From positions 434,001-498,000 of the forward strand of contig NZ_VAHD01000002.1 of NCBI RefSeq assembly GCF_005876985.1: a stretch of DNA of 64,000 nucleotides, in the 5' to 3' direction. The stretch comes from Rhodoferax bucti. GTDB lineage: Bacteria; Pseudomonadota; Gammaproteobacteria; Burkholderiales; Burkholderiaceae_C. Shown here in pieces: positions 9,076 to 17,851 of the stretch. A model generated the notes under the pieces. It saw nothing but the letters and a program-made list of their open reading frames with translations, had not been told where the DNA came from and ran no database searches. Position 1 is the first letter of the stretch. Each line of letters starts with the position of its first letter. The translations under genes were made by a program, and so were the position numbers.

Positions 9076-10856
9076 GCCCGCACGCCAAAAAGTCGGCAGC
9101 CCTGCCGCACAACGGCCCGCTGGACTGGCGCCTGCTGGTCGATTGGCTCAAGCAGGACAAAGTCATTTCCGAAGATGAGGCGGTGCGCACGATTGCGCGT
9201 TGCTCGCAGGCCGAGAGCGCGCAGCACCCCTTGGTGCGCCTGACGGCAGTTTCCATGCGCCGTGCGGCGGACCAGAAGCCGCTGGATATTGAGATGCTCA
9301 CCCAATGGCTCTCGCTGCGTGCGGCGCTGGATTATTTGCGGATTGACCCGCTCAAAGTCGATGTGGGTAAAGTGGCCGATGCCATGGGCGCGGCTTATGC
9401 CGAGCGGCACAAAATTCTGCCGGTGGTGGTGACCGCCAACGAGATCACGGTGGCCACGGCCGAACCTTTCATCACGGATTGGGTGGCTGAAGTCGAGCGC
9501 CAGAGCCGCCGCAGTGTGAAGCGCGTGGTGGCCAGCCCGCAGGAGATCACCCGCTACACCGCCGAGTTTTATGCGCTGGCCAAGAGCGTGCGCGCGGCCA
9601 GCAAAACGGGCTCCAATAACGGCGCCAGCTTCGAGCAGCTGGTGGAGCTGGGCAAGAGCAACAAACAGCTCGACGCCAACGACCAAGGCGTGGTGCAGGT
9701 GGTGGACTGGCTGTGGCAATACGCCTTCGACCAGCGTGCCAGTGACATCCACCTGGAGCCCCGGCGCGAGCAGGGCGTGATCCGCTTCCGCATCGACGGT
9801 GTGTTGCACCCGGTCTACCAGATGCCCATGGGCGTGCTCAACGCCATGACGGCCCGCATCAAGCTGCTGGGCCGCATGGACGTGATTGAAAAACGCCGCC
9901 CGCAGGATGGCCGCATCAAGACGCGTAACCCGCGTGGTGATGAAATTGAAATGCGTATCTCCACCTTGCCCACGGCGTTTGGCGAAAAGATGGTGATGCG
10001 TATTTTTGACCCCGACAACGCGGTCAAAGACCTGGACGCCTTGGGCTTCAGTAGCCACGACGCCACCCGTTGGGAACAGCTGGTGAAGCGTCCGCACGGC
10101 ATCATTTTGGTGACCGGGCCCACGGGCTCCGGCAAGACCACCACGTTGTATTCCACCTTGAAGCGTGTCGCCACCGAAGAGGTGAACGTGAGCACGGTGG
10201 AGGACCCGATCGAAATGATTGAGCCCTCCTTCAACCAGACGCAGGTGCAGCCGCAGCTGGATTTTGGCTTTCCGCAAGGCCTGCGTGCCCTGATGCGGCA
10301 GGACCCGGACATCATCATGGTGGGCGAAATCCGCGATCTGGAGACCGCCGAAATGGCGGTGCAGGCCGCGCTCACCGGCCACCTGGTGTTCTCCACCTTG
10401 CACACCAACGACGCGCCTTCCGCGGTGACGCGCTTGATGGAGTTGGGCATTCCGCCGTACCTCATCAACGCCACGCTCTTGGGTGTGCTGGCCCAGCGCC
10501 TGGTGCGCACGCTCTGCAAGCAATGCAAGGTGCGCGATGAAGAGGCCACCCGTGAGTCCCTGGGCGAATTGGTAAAACCGTGGCAAATCAACGGCGGCTA
10601 CAAGCCTTACAAGGCTGTGGGTTGTGTGGATTGCCGCATGACCGGCTACATGGGCCGCATGGGTTTGTACGAATTGCTTGTTGTCTCAGAAGGTTTCAAA
10701 TCCAAGGTGAGTGGCGAGCCGGGCACTGATGCCCTGCGCCGCCAAGCCATTGCCGATGGCATGCGGCCCCTGCGTTTGGCAGGTGCGTTGCGGGTCTCGG
10801 AAGGGGGCACGGTGATGGAGGAAGTCATGTCCGCCACACCGCCCATGAGTGGCTAA
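9072..10856 (+). CDS. GspE/PilB-family secretion or type IV pilus ATPase
   Basis: 594 residues from ATG 9072. A MshEN/GspE_N-type N-terminal domain (about residues 60-165) precedes the ATPase core with Walker A GPTGSGKTTT, the Asp-rich box ASDIHLEPR, Walker B DPDIIMVGEIRD and the His box LVFSTLHTNDAPSAV. A zinc-binding Cys pair set (CKQC ... CVDC) lies at about 490-525, as in GspE and PilB. These cytosolic hexamers power pseudopilus or pilus assembly. No other gsp or pil gene is adjacent, so it is an orphan ATPase whose partners must be elsewhere; the name GspE or PilB cannot be chosen from sequence alone. Confidence 0.9.
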   Translation: MSPHAKKSAALPHNGPLDWRLLVDWLKQDKVISEDEAVRTIARCSQAESAQHPLVRLTAVSMRRAADQKPLDIEMLTQWLSLRAALDYLRIDPLKVDVGKVADAMGAAYAERHKILPVVVTANEITVATAEPFITDWVAEVERQSRRSVKRVVASPQEITRYTAEFYALAKSVRAASKTGSNNGASFEQLVELGKSNKQLDANDQGVVQVVDWLWQYAFDQRASDIHLEPRREQGVIRFRIDGVLHPVYQMPMGVLNAMTARIKLLGRMDVIEKRRPQDGRIKTRNPRGDEIEMRISTLPTAFGEKMVMRIFDPDNAVKDLDALGFSSHDATRWEQLVKRPHGIILVTGPTGSGKTTTLYSTLKRVATEEVNVSTVEDPIEMIEPSFNQTQVQPQLDFGFPQGLRALMRQDPDIIMVGEIRDLETAEMAVQAALTGHLVFSTLHTNDAPSAVTRLMELGIPPYLINATLLGVLAQRLVRTLCKQCKVRDEEATRESLGELVKPWQINGGYKPYKAVGCVDCRMTGYMGRMGLYELLVVSEGFKSKVSGEPGTDALRRQAIADGMRPLRLAGALRVSEGGTVMEEVMSATPPMSG

Positions 10857-10909
10857 ACCGGTTTGATTTAGGGGCAGAATCGCCCGCTGGATTTATTTGG
10901 AGACAAACA

Positions 10910-11398
10910 GTGAATATAAAAAGTCAAAAAGACTTCTTCTCGGGCCTGATGTTCATGGGCGTAGGTGCCGCGTTTGCGTTTGGCGCCAGCGGCTACACCA
11001 TCGGCAACGGAGCCCGCATGGGCCCGGGCTACTTTCCTTTGGCACTGGGCATATTGCTGGCCATTCTGGGCGGCGCCATCACCTTCAAGGCGCTGGTGGT
11101 GGAGACCATTGACGGCGACAAGATAGGCAAGTTTGCTTGGAAGCCCTTGTTCTTCATCATCGCCGCCAACCTCGTGTTCGGCGCCTGCATCGGTGGCATG
11201 CCCATCATTGGCTTGAAACCTCTGGGCCTGATCGTGGGCATCTACCTGCTCACCTACATCGCCAGCCACGCCGGTGAAGAACACAACTTGAAGGAAGTGG
11301 CAGTGCTTGCCACCATCCTGGCCGCCTTGAGTTTTGTTGCCTTCATCCTCCTCCTCAAGCTGCAGTTCCCCGTCTGGCCTGCGTACTTCACCGCCTGA
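10910..11398 (+). CDS. tctB: Tripartite tricarboxylate transporter small membrane subunit TctB
   Basis: 162 residues, starting with GTG 10910 preceded by TTTGGAGA at a good distance. Four hydrophobic segments fit the TctB plan: about residues 12-28, 38-58, 80-100 and 125-150. The GxGxxMGPGYFP motif near residue 35-45 is characteristic of the family. TctB is the small membrane component of the TctABC secondary carboxylate importers; it acts with TctA, whose gene follows 23 bp downstream. The periplasmic binding protein TctC is not encoded nearby. Confidence 0.92.
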   Translation: MNIKSQKDFFSGLMFMGVGAAFAFGASGYTIGNGARMGPGYFPLALGILLAILGGAITFKALVVETIDGDKIGKFAWKPLFFIIAANLVFGACIGGMPIIGLKPLGLIVGIYLLTYIASHAGEEHNLKEVAVLATILAALSFVAFILLLKLQFPVWPAYFTA

Positions 11399-11421
11399 TC
11401 ACCGCCTACTGAGACTGCACC

Positions 11422-12933
11422 ATGGAACTCTTTAACAACCTCTCTCTGGGCTTTGGCGTGGCCTTCACCGGCCAGAACCTGATCTACGCCTTCATCGGCT
11501 GTCTGCTGGGTACCTTGATCGGGGTCCTGCCCGGCATCGGCCCCCTGGCCACCATCGCCATGCTCTTGCCGGCTACCTATGCGCTCCCGCCGGTAGCTGC
11601 CTTGATCATGCTCGCCGGTATCTACTACGGCGCCCAGTACGGGGGATCGACTACTGCCATTCTGGTGAACCTGCCCGGGGAGTCTTCCTCGGTGGTCACG
11701 GTGATTGACGGCTACCAGATGGCCCGTAACGGGCGAGCCGGTCCTGCGCTGGCCGCAGCGGGTCTGGGTTCGTTCTTCGCCGGTTGCGTGGGTACCTTGA
11801 TCCTGGCAGCCTTTGCAGGCCCCTTGACCGAGCTGGCCTTCAAGTTCGGCCCTGCCGAATACTTCAGCCTGATGATTCTGGGCCTGATCGGTGCGGTGGT
11901 GCTGGCATCTGGCTCCCTGCTCAAAGCCATTGCCATGATCGTGCTGGGTCTCTTGCTGGGCATGGTGGGTACCGATGTGAACTCCGGCGTGGCCCGTTTC
12001 AGCTTTGATATCCCGGAGCTCACCGACGGCATCGGCTTCATCGTGATCGCCATGGGCGTGTTCGGCTACGGAGAAATCATCAGCAACCTGGCCAAGAGCG
12101 AGAGTGAACGTGAAGTCTTCTCGGCCTCCGTCTCCGGTCTCTTGCCCACCAAGGAAGACTTCAAGAACATGTTCCCCGCCGTGCTGCGTGGAACCGCTTT
12201 GGGCTCCTTGCTGGGTATCCTGCCCGGTGGTGGTGCGGTGATGGCGGCCTTTGCGGCCTACACCCTGGAGAAGAAGACCAAGCTGCGTCCCGGTGAAGTT
12301 CCCTTCGGTAAGGGCAACATCCGTGGTGTGGCCGCTCCCGAGTCGGCTAACAACGCAGGAAGCCAGACTTCTTTCATTCCTCTCCTGACCCTGGGCATCC
12401 CACCCAATGCGGTAATGGCCTTGATGGTGGGTGCGATGACCATCCACAACATCCAGCCCGGACCGCAGGTGATGACAAGTAACCCCGAACTGTTTTGGGG
12501 CCTGATTGCCTCCATGTGGATCGGCAACCTGATGCTGGTGATCCTGAACCTGCCTTTGATCGGTATCTGGATCAAACTGCTCACAGTGCCTTACCGCTGG
12601 CTCTTTCCCTCCATCGTGCTGTTCTGTGCGATCGGGGTGTATTCGACCAACAACAACACCTTCGATATCTGGATGGTGGGTCTGTTCGGGGTGATCGGTT
12701 ATCTGTTCATCAAGCTGGGCACAGAACCCGCACCGCTCTTGCTGGGCTTTATTCTGGGGCCGATGATGGAGGAGTATTTGCGCCGGGCGCTTCTGCTGTC
12801 CCGTGGGGACTGGAGTGTGTTCGTCACGCGGCCGCTCTCAGCCAGCCTGTTGGTGGCGGCTCTGGCTCTCTTGGTGGTGGTGATGCTGCCTTCCATCAAG
12901 GCCAAGCGGGAAGAGGCGTTTGTGGAGGATTGA
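11422..12933 (+). CDS. tctA: Tripartite tricarboxylate transporter permease TctA
   Basis: 503 residues, the usual TctA length, with about a dozen membrane helices. Two inverted halves carry the family glycine motifs GVLPGIGPLATIAMLLP (residues ~34-50) and GILPGGGAVMAAFAAY (~258-274), followed by GVAAPESANNAG. The protein imports di/tricarboxylates or related acids using ion gradients, with substrate delivered by a TctC-type binding protein. Cotranscribed with tctB. The transcript ends at the terminator at 12957-12982. Substrate cannot be inferred because the binding protein gene is absent from the window. Confidence 0.96.
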   Translation: MELFNNLSLGFGVAFTGQNLIYAFIGCLLGTLIGVLPGIGPLATIAMLLPATYALPPVAALIMLAGIYYGAQYGGSTTAILVNLPGESSSVVTVIDGYQMARNGRAGPALAAAGLGSFFAGCVGTLILAAFAGPLTELAFKFGPAEYFSLMILGLIGAVVLASGSLLKAIAMIVLGLLLGMVGTDVNSGVARFSFDIPELTDGIGFIVIAMGVFGYGEIISNLAKSESEREVFSASVSGLLPTKEDFKNMFPAVLRGTALGSLLGILPGGGAVMAAFAAYTLEKKTKLRPGEVPFGKGNIRGVAAPESANNAGSQTSFIPLLTLGIPPNAVMALMVGAMTIHNIQPGPQVMTSNPELFWGLIASMWIGNLMLVILNLPLIGIWIKLLTVPYRWLFPSIVLFCAIGVYSTNNNTFDIWMVGLFGVIGYLFIKLGTEPAPLLLGFILGPMMEEYLRRALLLSRGDWSVFVTRPLSASLLVAALALLVVVMLPSIKAKREEAFVED

Positions 12934-12956
12934 TTTCCTGCGCAAGGCTCTATGTG

Positions 12957-12982
12957 AAAAGGCACCTTCGGGTGCCTTTTTT
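12957..12982 (+). terminator. Rho-independent terminator after tctA
   Basis: Perfect 6-bp stem GGCACC / GGTGCC with a TTCG tetraloop followed by six T residues, 24 bp after the tctA stop. Confidence 0.92.
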
Positions 12983-13107
12983 ATGGCGTCGAGGGCCATA
13001 GGTAAAACCAATGGGCTTCATTGGATCAATCAACCCTCAACATCGCAAAGTCGAACTAAGATTCAACCCGTTCACTTACCGAACAACCAATTCAAGAGGA
13101 AATCACC

Positions 13108-13671
13108 ATGTCTTTGATTAACACCACCATCGCTCCCTTCAAGAACGAAGCTTTCCACAACGGCAAGTTCGTGACCGTGACCAACGAGTCCATCAAGGGC
13201 AAGTGGAACGTGTTCATTTTCATGCCCGCAGCGTTCACTTTCAACTGCCCCACCGAAGTGGAAGATGCAGCGGACAACTACGCTGAATTCCAAAAGGCCG
13301 GTGCCGAGGTTTACATCGTGACCACCGACACCCACTTCGCTCACAAGGTGTGGCACGAAACTTCCCCCGCCGTGGGCAAGGCCAAGTTCCCCCTGATCGG
13401 TGACCCCACCCACGCCCTGACACGTGCTTTTGACGTGCATATCGACGAAGAAGGCCTGGCACTGCGCGGCACCTTCATCATCAACCCCGAAGGCCAGATC
13501 AAAACCTTGGAAATCCACTCCAACGAAATCGCCCGCGATGTGAAGGAAACCCTGCGCAAGCTGAAGGCTGCCCAGTACACCGCCGCCAACCCCGGCCAAG
13601 TGTGCCCCGCCAAGTGGAACGAAGGCTCCAAGACCATCACTCCTTCCCTGGACCTGGTCGGCAAGATCTAA
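13108..13671 (+). CDS. ahpC: Alkyl hydroperoxide reductase subunit C (2-Cys peroxiredoxin)
   Basis: 187 residues, identical in length to E. coli AhpC. Peroxidatic Cys47 lies in FTFNCPTEVED and the resolving Cys166 in GQVCPAKWNEG. The enzyme reduces peroxides and is recycled by AhpF, encoded just downstream. A clear ribosome site AAGAGGAAA sits before ATG 13108. The 170-bp gap to ahpF contains a terminator, so ahpF probably has its own promoter or is expressed by read-through at lower level. OxyR control is usual for this pair, but I did not identify a convincing OxyR site. Confidence 0.97.
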   Translation: MSLINTTIAPFKNEAFHNGKFVTVTNESIKGKWNVFIFMPAAFTFNCPTEVEDAADNYAEFQKAGAEVYIVTTDTHFAHKVWHETSPAVGKAKFPLIGDPTHALTRAFDVHIDEEGLALRGTFIINPEGQIKTLEIHSNEIARDVKETLRKLKAAQYTAANPGQVCPAKWNEGSKTITPSLDLVGKI

Positions 13672-13713
13672 TCCTGCGGCTTTCAAGCGGGAGCGCCCGG
13701 TGTGCTCCCCATG

Positions 13714-13760
13714 GCCGGACAGCGTCCTTGTGCGTATGCGCAAGGCCGTCCGGCTTTTTT
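13714..13760 (+). terminator. Rho-independent terminator between ahpC and ahpF
   Basis: Outer stem GCCGGAC / GTCCGGC with an inner CCTTG / CAAGG stem, followed by six T residues. It separates ahpC from ahpF. Confidence 0.88.
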
Positions 13761-13772
13761 ATACCCAAAATA

Positions 13773-13820
13773 TGGCTGTAGCGCCCGCGTAATAAGCGCA
13801 AGTAGCTACGAAATTGATAG
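13773..13820 (+). repeat. Dispersed palindromic element, copy upstream of ahpF
   Basis: Intergenic copy with the order GTAGCGCCCG...AAGCGCAAGTAGCTACGAAATTGATAG. It lies between the ahpC terminator and the ahpF ribosome site, so it would be in the ahpF leader or promoter. Confidence 0.75.
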
Positions 13821-13848
13821 TAAACAGACAGTAAGTAGAGGAATCACC

Positions 13849-15405
13849 ATGCTTGACGACACACTCAAATCCCAGCTCGGCGCTTACCTGGAACGCGTGA
13901 CGCTACCGATCGAGATCGTGGCGTCCCTCGGTGAGGACGACAACTCTGCGCAAATGCGCGATCTGTTGCAAACCATCCAGAGCCTGCGCAGCGACAAGAT
14001 CACGGTCGCCTACGACGGCACCGATGCCCGCAAACCTTCTTTCAGTCTCCAGCGCGCTGGCACTGCCACCAGCCTGCGTTTTGCCGGCTTGCCCCTTGGC
14101 CACGAATTCACCTCGCTGGTGCTGGCCCTGCTGTGGACCGGCGGCCACCCGCCCAAGGTCGAGCAAGACGTGATCGACCAAATCAAGGGCTTGGACGGTG
14201 ACTTCAACTTCGAGGTCTACATGAGCCTCACCTGCCACAACTGCCCGGACGTGGTGCAGGCCCTGAGCCTCATGGCCATTTTGAACCCCAAGGTCAAAAC
14301 CACGGTGATCGAAGGCGGCGCTTTCCAGGACGAAATCAACGCCCGCGAAATCATGGCGGTGCCCAGCGTCTACCTGAATGGCGCGCTGTTCGGCAATGGC
14401 CGCATGCTGGTGGAAGAAATTGTGGCCAAGCTCGACACCGGCGCGGCCGACAAAGACGCGGCCAAGTTGAGTGCCAAAGACCCGTATGACGTGCTCATCG
14501 TCGGCGGTGGCCCTGCCGGTGCGGCGGCTGCGGTGTACGCCGCCCGCAAAGGCATCCGCGTGGGGGTGGCGGCCGAGCGCTTTGGCGGGCAGGTGAACGA
14601 CACCATGGCCATTGAAAACTACCCCTCGGTGCAAGAAACCGATGGCCCCAAGTTCGCCGCTGCCCTGGAAGCCCAGACCCGCTCGTACGGCGTGGACATC
14701 ATGAACCTGCAGCGCGCCGACAAAATCGTGCCCGCCGCCGAAGCCGGTGGTTTGACCGAAGTGGTGCTGGCCAATGGCGGCACGCTCAAGGCCAAGACCG
14801 TGATCTTGTCCACCGGCGCCCGCTGGCGCAATGTGAACGTGCCTGGAGAGGCCGAATACAAAAACAAAGGTGTGGCCTACTGCCCGCACTGCGACGGCCC
14901 CCTGTTCAAGGGCAAGGACGTGGCGGTGATCGGCGGTGGCAACTCCGGCATCGAAGCTGCCATCGACCTGGCCGGCGTGGTGAAGTACGTGACAGTGATC
15001 GAGTTTGCCGACCAGCTGAAGGCCGACGCCGTGTTGGTCAAAAAGCTGCACAGCCTGCCCAACGTAGCCGTGCACACCAATGCCCAGACCACCGAGATCA
15101 CCGGTGCGGACGGCAAAGTGAACGGCTTGAAGTACAAAGACCGCGCCACCGGCGTGGAGCACCACGTGGCGCTGGAGGGCGTGTTCGTGCAAATCGGCCT
15201 GGTGCCCAACACCGAGTTCCTGAAGGGCGTGGTGGACCTGAGCAAGTTCGGCGAAATCGTGGTGGACGCCAAGGGCCACACCAACGTGCCCGGCGTGTTT
15301 GCTGCGGGCGACTGCACCACCGTGCCCTACAAGCAAATCGTGATTGCCGCCAGCGAAGGCTCCAAGGCCGCGCTGAGCGCGTTTGACCACTTGATCCGGC
15401 ACTGA
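13849..15405 (+). CDS. ahpF: Alkyl hydroperoxide reductase subunit F
   Basis: 518 residues from ATG 13849 (E. coli 521), preceded by the ribosome site TAGAGGAATC. The N-terminal double thioredoxin-like domain carries the CHNC pair (SLTCHNCPD, near residue 130). The FAD motif is [15 protein letters not shown] and the NADH motif [15 protein letters not shown]. The redox-active CPHC pair is in [10 protein letters not shown], and the second FAD motif GVFAAGDCT is near the C-terminus. It transfers electrons from NADH through FAD and the disulfides to AhpC. The frame is open upstream but that part is the intergenic repeat region. Confidence 0.97.
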   Translation: MLDDTLKSQLGAYLERVTLPIEIVASLGEDDNSAQMRDLLQTIQSLRSDKITVAYDGTDARKPSFSLQRAGTATSLRFAGLPLGHEFTSLVLALLWTGGHPPKVEQDVIDQIKGLDGDFNFEVYMSLTCHNCPDVVQALSLMAILNPKVKTTVIEGGAFQDEINAREIMAVPSVYLNGALFGNGRMLVEEIVAKLDTGAADKDAAKLSAKDPYDVLIVGGGPAGAAAAVYAARKGIRVGVAAERFGGQVNDTMAIENYPSVQETDGPKFAAALEAQTRSYGVDIMNLQRADKIVPAAEAGGLTEVVLANGGTLKAKTVILSTGARWRNVNVPGEAEYKNKGVAYCPHCDGPLFKGKDVAVIGGGNSGIEAAIDLAGVVKYVTVIEFADQLKADAVLVKKLHSLPNVAVHTNAQTTEITGADGKVNGLKYKDRATGVEHHVALEGVFVQIGLVPNTEFLKGVVDLSKFGEIVVDAKGHTNVPGVFAAGDCTTVPYKQIVIAASEGSKAALSAFDHLIRH

Positions 15406-15434
15406 GCTGGTTGAGCCAGGGTTTGAATAAAAAA

Positions 15435-15456
15435 GGGCGCTGCGGCGCCCTTTTTT
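15435..15456 (+). terminator. Rho-independent terminator after ahpF
   Basis: GGGCGC-TGC-GGCGCCC hairpin followed by six T residues, about 30 bp after the ahpF stop. Confidence 0.9.
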
Positions 15457-15468
15457 ATTGAGGTAAAA

Positions 15469-15485
15469 GCTATGAAATTTGTAGC
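15469..15485 (+). repeat. Half copy of the dispersed palindromic element
   Basis: Only the second hairpin of the element is present: GCTATGAAATTTGTAGC, comparable to AGCTATTGATTTTGTAGC at 19456. Confidence 0.5.
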
Positions 15486-15693
15486 ATTTCTCTGAACCGC
15501 GCGGATGCCTCGTTTGCGTATCAAAAGATACAGTGAACACTAATGCCAATGCAGTGGAGGTCGATTTTTTTGTTGGAGTTATAGTGAGGAAGCCGAATTC
15601 ACTCGCGAATTTAACGCATCAGACGGACAGGGTGAGGCGGCGTAATGCAGGGTTAAATTGGCCTTGCGCAAACGAAAAATTAAGGGGGTTTAA

Positions 15694-16128
15694 ATGAGAG
15701 AGTCAATTGCAAATAGTTGTGAATTTTCACTAGGTTTTCGGCATGTTTTGCAAAACGTGCCTCGGGCTACATCTATCACTATCCGAAAGATTGCATCGGT
15801 TTGTCTGTTCGCATCTCTGGCAATTTACTCCACCACCTACGCTCAGAACTGTAGTTCCAACGGTCTCGGGGGTTTTCGTTGTGACAACGGCACCACCATC
15901 AGTCCGGATGGGCTTGGAGGTTGGCGAGATAGCAACGGCAACACATCAAGCCCAAATGGTCTTGGTGGTTATCGACACAACAACGGCACTGTTACGAGCC
16001 CCGATGGTTTAGGTGGATATCGAAGCAGCGACGGTACGAGCTCTCGACCCGATGGCCTCGGGGGTTTTCGCAATAGCGATGGCACTAGCTGTTCACCCAA
16101 CGGTCTCGGTGGATTTCGTTGCCGCTAA
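15694..16128 (+). CDS. Secreted protein made of a 16-residue NGLGGFR tandem repeat
   Basis: 144 residues from ATG 15694, which has the strong ribosome site TAAGGGGG. A hydrophobic export signal (about residues 32-50) ends in STTYA before Gln-Asn-Cys. The mature ~93 residues are five full units and one partial unit of a 16-residue repeat with the consensus P[DN]GLGG[FYW]RxxxGTxxS. The first and last units alone carry cysteines, in matching places (CS-x-NGLGGFRC), suggesting disulfide capping at both ends. The mature part has no other domain and no known function that I recognise. The surrounding DNA is lower in G+C than neighbouring core genes. The start could also be the internal GTG 15757, which gives a more normal signal-peptide length. 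Confidence 0.7.
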   Translation: MRESIANSCEFSLGFRHVLQNVPRATSITIRKIASVCLFASLAIYSTTYAQNCSSNGLGGFRCDNGTTISPDGLGGWRDSNGNTSSPNGLGGYRHNNGTVTSPDGLGGYRSSDGTSSRPDGLGGFRNSDGTSCSPNGLGGFRCR

Positions 16129-16240
16129 AGGTACGCAACTACGCAGACTCAATGTATCCCTCGATTGGTTGAGCTTCGGTAATCAGGTAAGTCGAGCGTT
16201 TAGATGCATTTCAAACACGAGTTTTACATATAGGAAAAGC

Positions 16241-16498
16241 ATGACGGATATCCTTTCATTCCAAATTTATCGTACAGAATCAATTGAAATAAACAGAGAG
16301 CGCTTCACTGTTTATCTCAGCAAAAGAACCGATATTGAAGCGTATGAACTGTTTGCAGTAAATGACAGCAAGAGTAAAAGCTGGCGGGCTTCGTACACAA
16401 GCGAGGTGGCGTTTGATTTCAACCAAGCTACGAACCAAAGTTTGGCGGATGAAATTTACAAGTTATTTCGGTCAGATGTTGAAAACAATGTGCTTTGA
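16241..16498 (+). CDS. Hypothetical protein, 85 residues
   Basis: From ATG 16241, preceded by TAGGAAAA. The sequence starts MTDILSFQIYRTESIEIN and is rich in polar and aromatic residues, with no signal peptide or membrane segment; the last third (QSLADEIYKLFRSDVENN) looks helical. I do not recognise a family. It lies in the same low-G+C patch as the repeat protein upstream. The longer open frame beginning at 16013 overlaps the repeat gene out of frame and is not believed. Confidence 0.55.
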   Translation: MTDILSFQIYRTESIEINRERFTVYLSKRTDIEAYELFAVNDSKSKSWRASYTSEVAFDFNQATNQSLADEIYKLFRSDVENNVL

Positions 16499-16637
16499 TT
16501 TTTCTTCCAAAAATCATAAATTTCAATAATGCCAAGTGCACAGTTCCTCTCTTTGCAGGATTTGGGAGTATCGCAACAAATATCAATCGAACGAACAAGG
16601 TGGAGGACTGTTTTACTCCGCCTGACATAAGTTCCCC

Positions 16638-17285
16638 ATGTCCAAACTCCGTGTAGAAAGTTTCACCATCTCCCTAGACGGCTTTGGTGCCGGGTCTGAT
16701 CAGGATTTGAACCATCCCCTCGGCGTGGGTGGCACGGCCTTGCATGGCTGGGCGATACCCACCAAGACGTTTCAGAAAAACCTGTTCGGCAATGACAGTG
16801 GTGAGACGGGGGTGGACGAAGACTTTGCGGCGCGGGGCTTTCAGAACGTGGGCGCATGGATACTGGGGCGCAACATGTTCGGGCCGGTGCGCGGCCCGTG
16901 GCCGGACGAGAGTTGGCGCGGTTGGTGGGGTGACAACCCGGTGTACCACGTGCCGGTGTTTGTGCTGACGCACCATGCGCGCCCGCCGCTCGTCATGGAG
17001 GGGGGCACCACCTTCCACTTCGTGACCGAAGGCCCGCTGCTTGCGCTGGAGCGCGCCCGTGCGGCGGCCGGGGGCAAAGACGTGCGCGTGGGCGGTGGCG
17101 TCCACACCATTCAGCAATACCTGCGCCTCGGCTTGATTGACGAGATGCACATCGCCATCTCGCCCGTGTTGTTGGGCGCTGGTGAGCGCCTGTTCGAGGG
17201 CGTGGATTTGCCGTCGCTGGGCTATGCCTGCACGCAGCAAGTGGCGTCGGCGCGGGCCACGCATATCGTGTTGTCCAAGCAATGA
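16638..17285 (+). CDS. Dihydrofolate-reductase-like (RibD C-terminal domain) oxidoreductase
   Basis: 215 residues. It has the RibD_C/DHFR-like pattern: N-terminal SFTISLDGFGAG strand, WILGRNMFGPVRGPW (compare GRxTyex in DHFR-like proteins), PVFVLTHHARPPL, GGGVHTIQQYLRLGLIDEMHIAISPVLLGAGERLF. Members are NADPH-dependent reductases of the YwjB/YyaP type whose substrates are usually unknown. Cytosolic. Its TGA overlaps the ATG of the following GNAT gene (ATGA), so both are coupled. Confidence 0.85.
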   Translation: MSKLRVESFTISLDGFGAGSDQDLNHPLGVGGTALHGWAIPTKTFQKNLFGNDSGETGVDEDFAARGFQNVGAWILGRNMFGPVRGPWPDESWRGWWGDNPVYHVPVFVLTHHARPPLVMEGGTTFHFVTEGPLLALERARAAAGGKDVRVGGGVHTIQQYLRLGLIDEMHIAISPVLLGAGERLFEGVDLPSLGYACTQQVASARATHIVLSKQ

Positions 17286-17809
17286 TGCCGAACACCGCCG
17301 CTTTGCCCACCCTGCGCGTTGCGCCCCTGCAATCGTCGGACGCCGCCCGCTACCGGGCGCTGATGTTGGAGGCTTATGAGTTGGCTGCCGACGCATTCAC
17401 CTCCACGCCGCAGGAGCGCGCTGCCGAGCCGCTGACCTGGTGGGCCCAGCGCATCAACAATTCCCAGGGTGTCGTGCTGGGTGCTTTTGCGGGCGAGGTA
17501 CTGATGGGTACGGTGGCGCTGGAGTTTTCTGCCAAGCCCAAAACCCGGCACAAGGCGCATGTGCTGGGGATGTATGTGAAGCAGGAGTTTCGTGCCTGCG
17601 GGGCCGGCAGGGCTTTGATGGATACGCTACTGGCGCTCGCTGCGAAGCGCTCGGGCGTGCAGGTGTTGAATTTGACGGTGACCGAGGGCAACGAAGCCGC
17701 CCTGCGGCTTTACCGCTCGGTGGGGTTTGAGCCTTTTGGCACCGAGCCCATGGCCATCCGCACGCCGGATGGGTTCAAGGGCAAAGTGCATATGTGGCGC
17801 CGCGTGTAG
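17282..17809 (+). CDS. GNAT family N-acetyltransferase
   Basis: 175 residues. The GNAT core is visible: GAFAGEVLMGTVALEF (motif D/C region), VLGMYVKQEFRACGAGRALMDTLLALA (motif A, the acetyl-CoA pyrophosphate loop RxxGxA written here RACGAG), and LTVTEGNEAALRLYRSVGFEPFG (motif B). The N-terminal start overlaps the stop of the DHFR-like gene. The acceptor substrate cannot be told from sequence. Confidence 0.9.
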   Translation: MMPNTAALPTLRVAPLQSSDAARYRALMLEAYELAADAFTSTPQERAAEPLTWWAQRINNSQGVVLGAFAGEVLMGTVALEFSAKPKTRHKAHVLGMYVKQEFRACGAGRALMDTLLALAAKRSGVQVLNLTVTEGNEAALRLYRSVGFEPFGTEPMAIRTPDGFKGKVHMWRRV

Positions 17810-17851
17810 TCGGCGTGCGGAGTGACCGCTGCCACTCCATGGTCCGCGCAA

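Noticed and set aside
8787..10586. A 599-codon minus-strand frame opposite the GspE/PilB ATPase
   Set aside because: It is a His/Arg/Gly-rich shadow of a gene with intact ATPase motifs on the plus strand; it has no recognisable domain or plausible start.
13903..15549. A 548-codon minus-strand frame opposite ahpF
   Set aside because: Composition is that of an antisense shadow, and the plus-strand gene is unmistakably ahpF.
15845..16127. Tandem ~48-bp repeats as a CRISPR array
   Set aside because: The units are contiguous without spacers, keep one reading frame and follow a signal peptide, so they are protein-coding repeats. I saw no CRISPR array in the window.
16428..16628. A 66-codon minus-strand frame in the gap before the DHFR-like gene
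   Set aside because: No ribosome site, no recognisable domain, overlaps the 85-residue gene; the length is within what chance gives.
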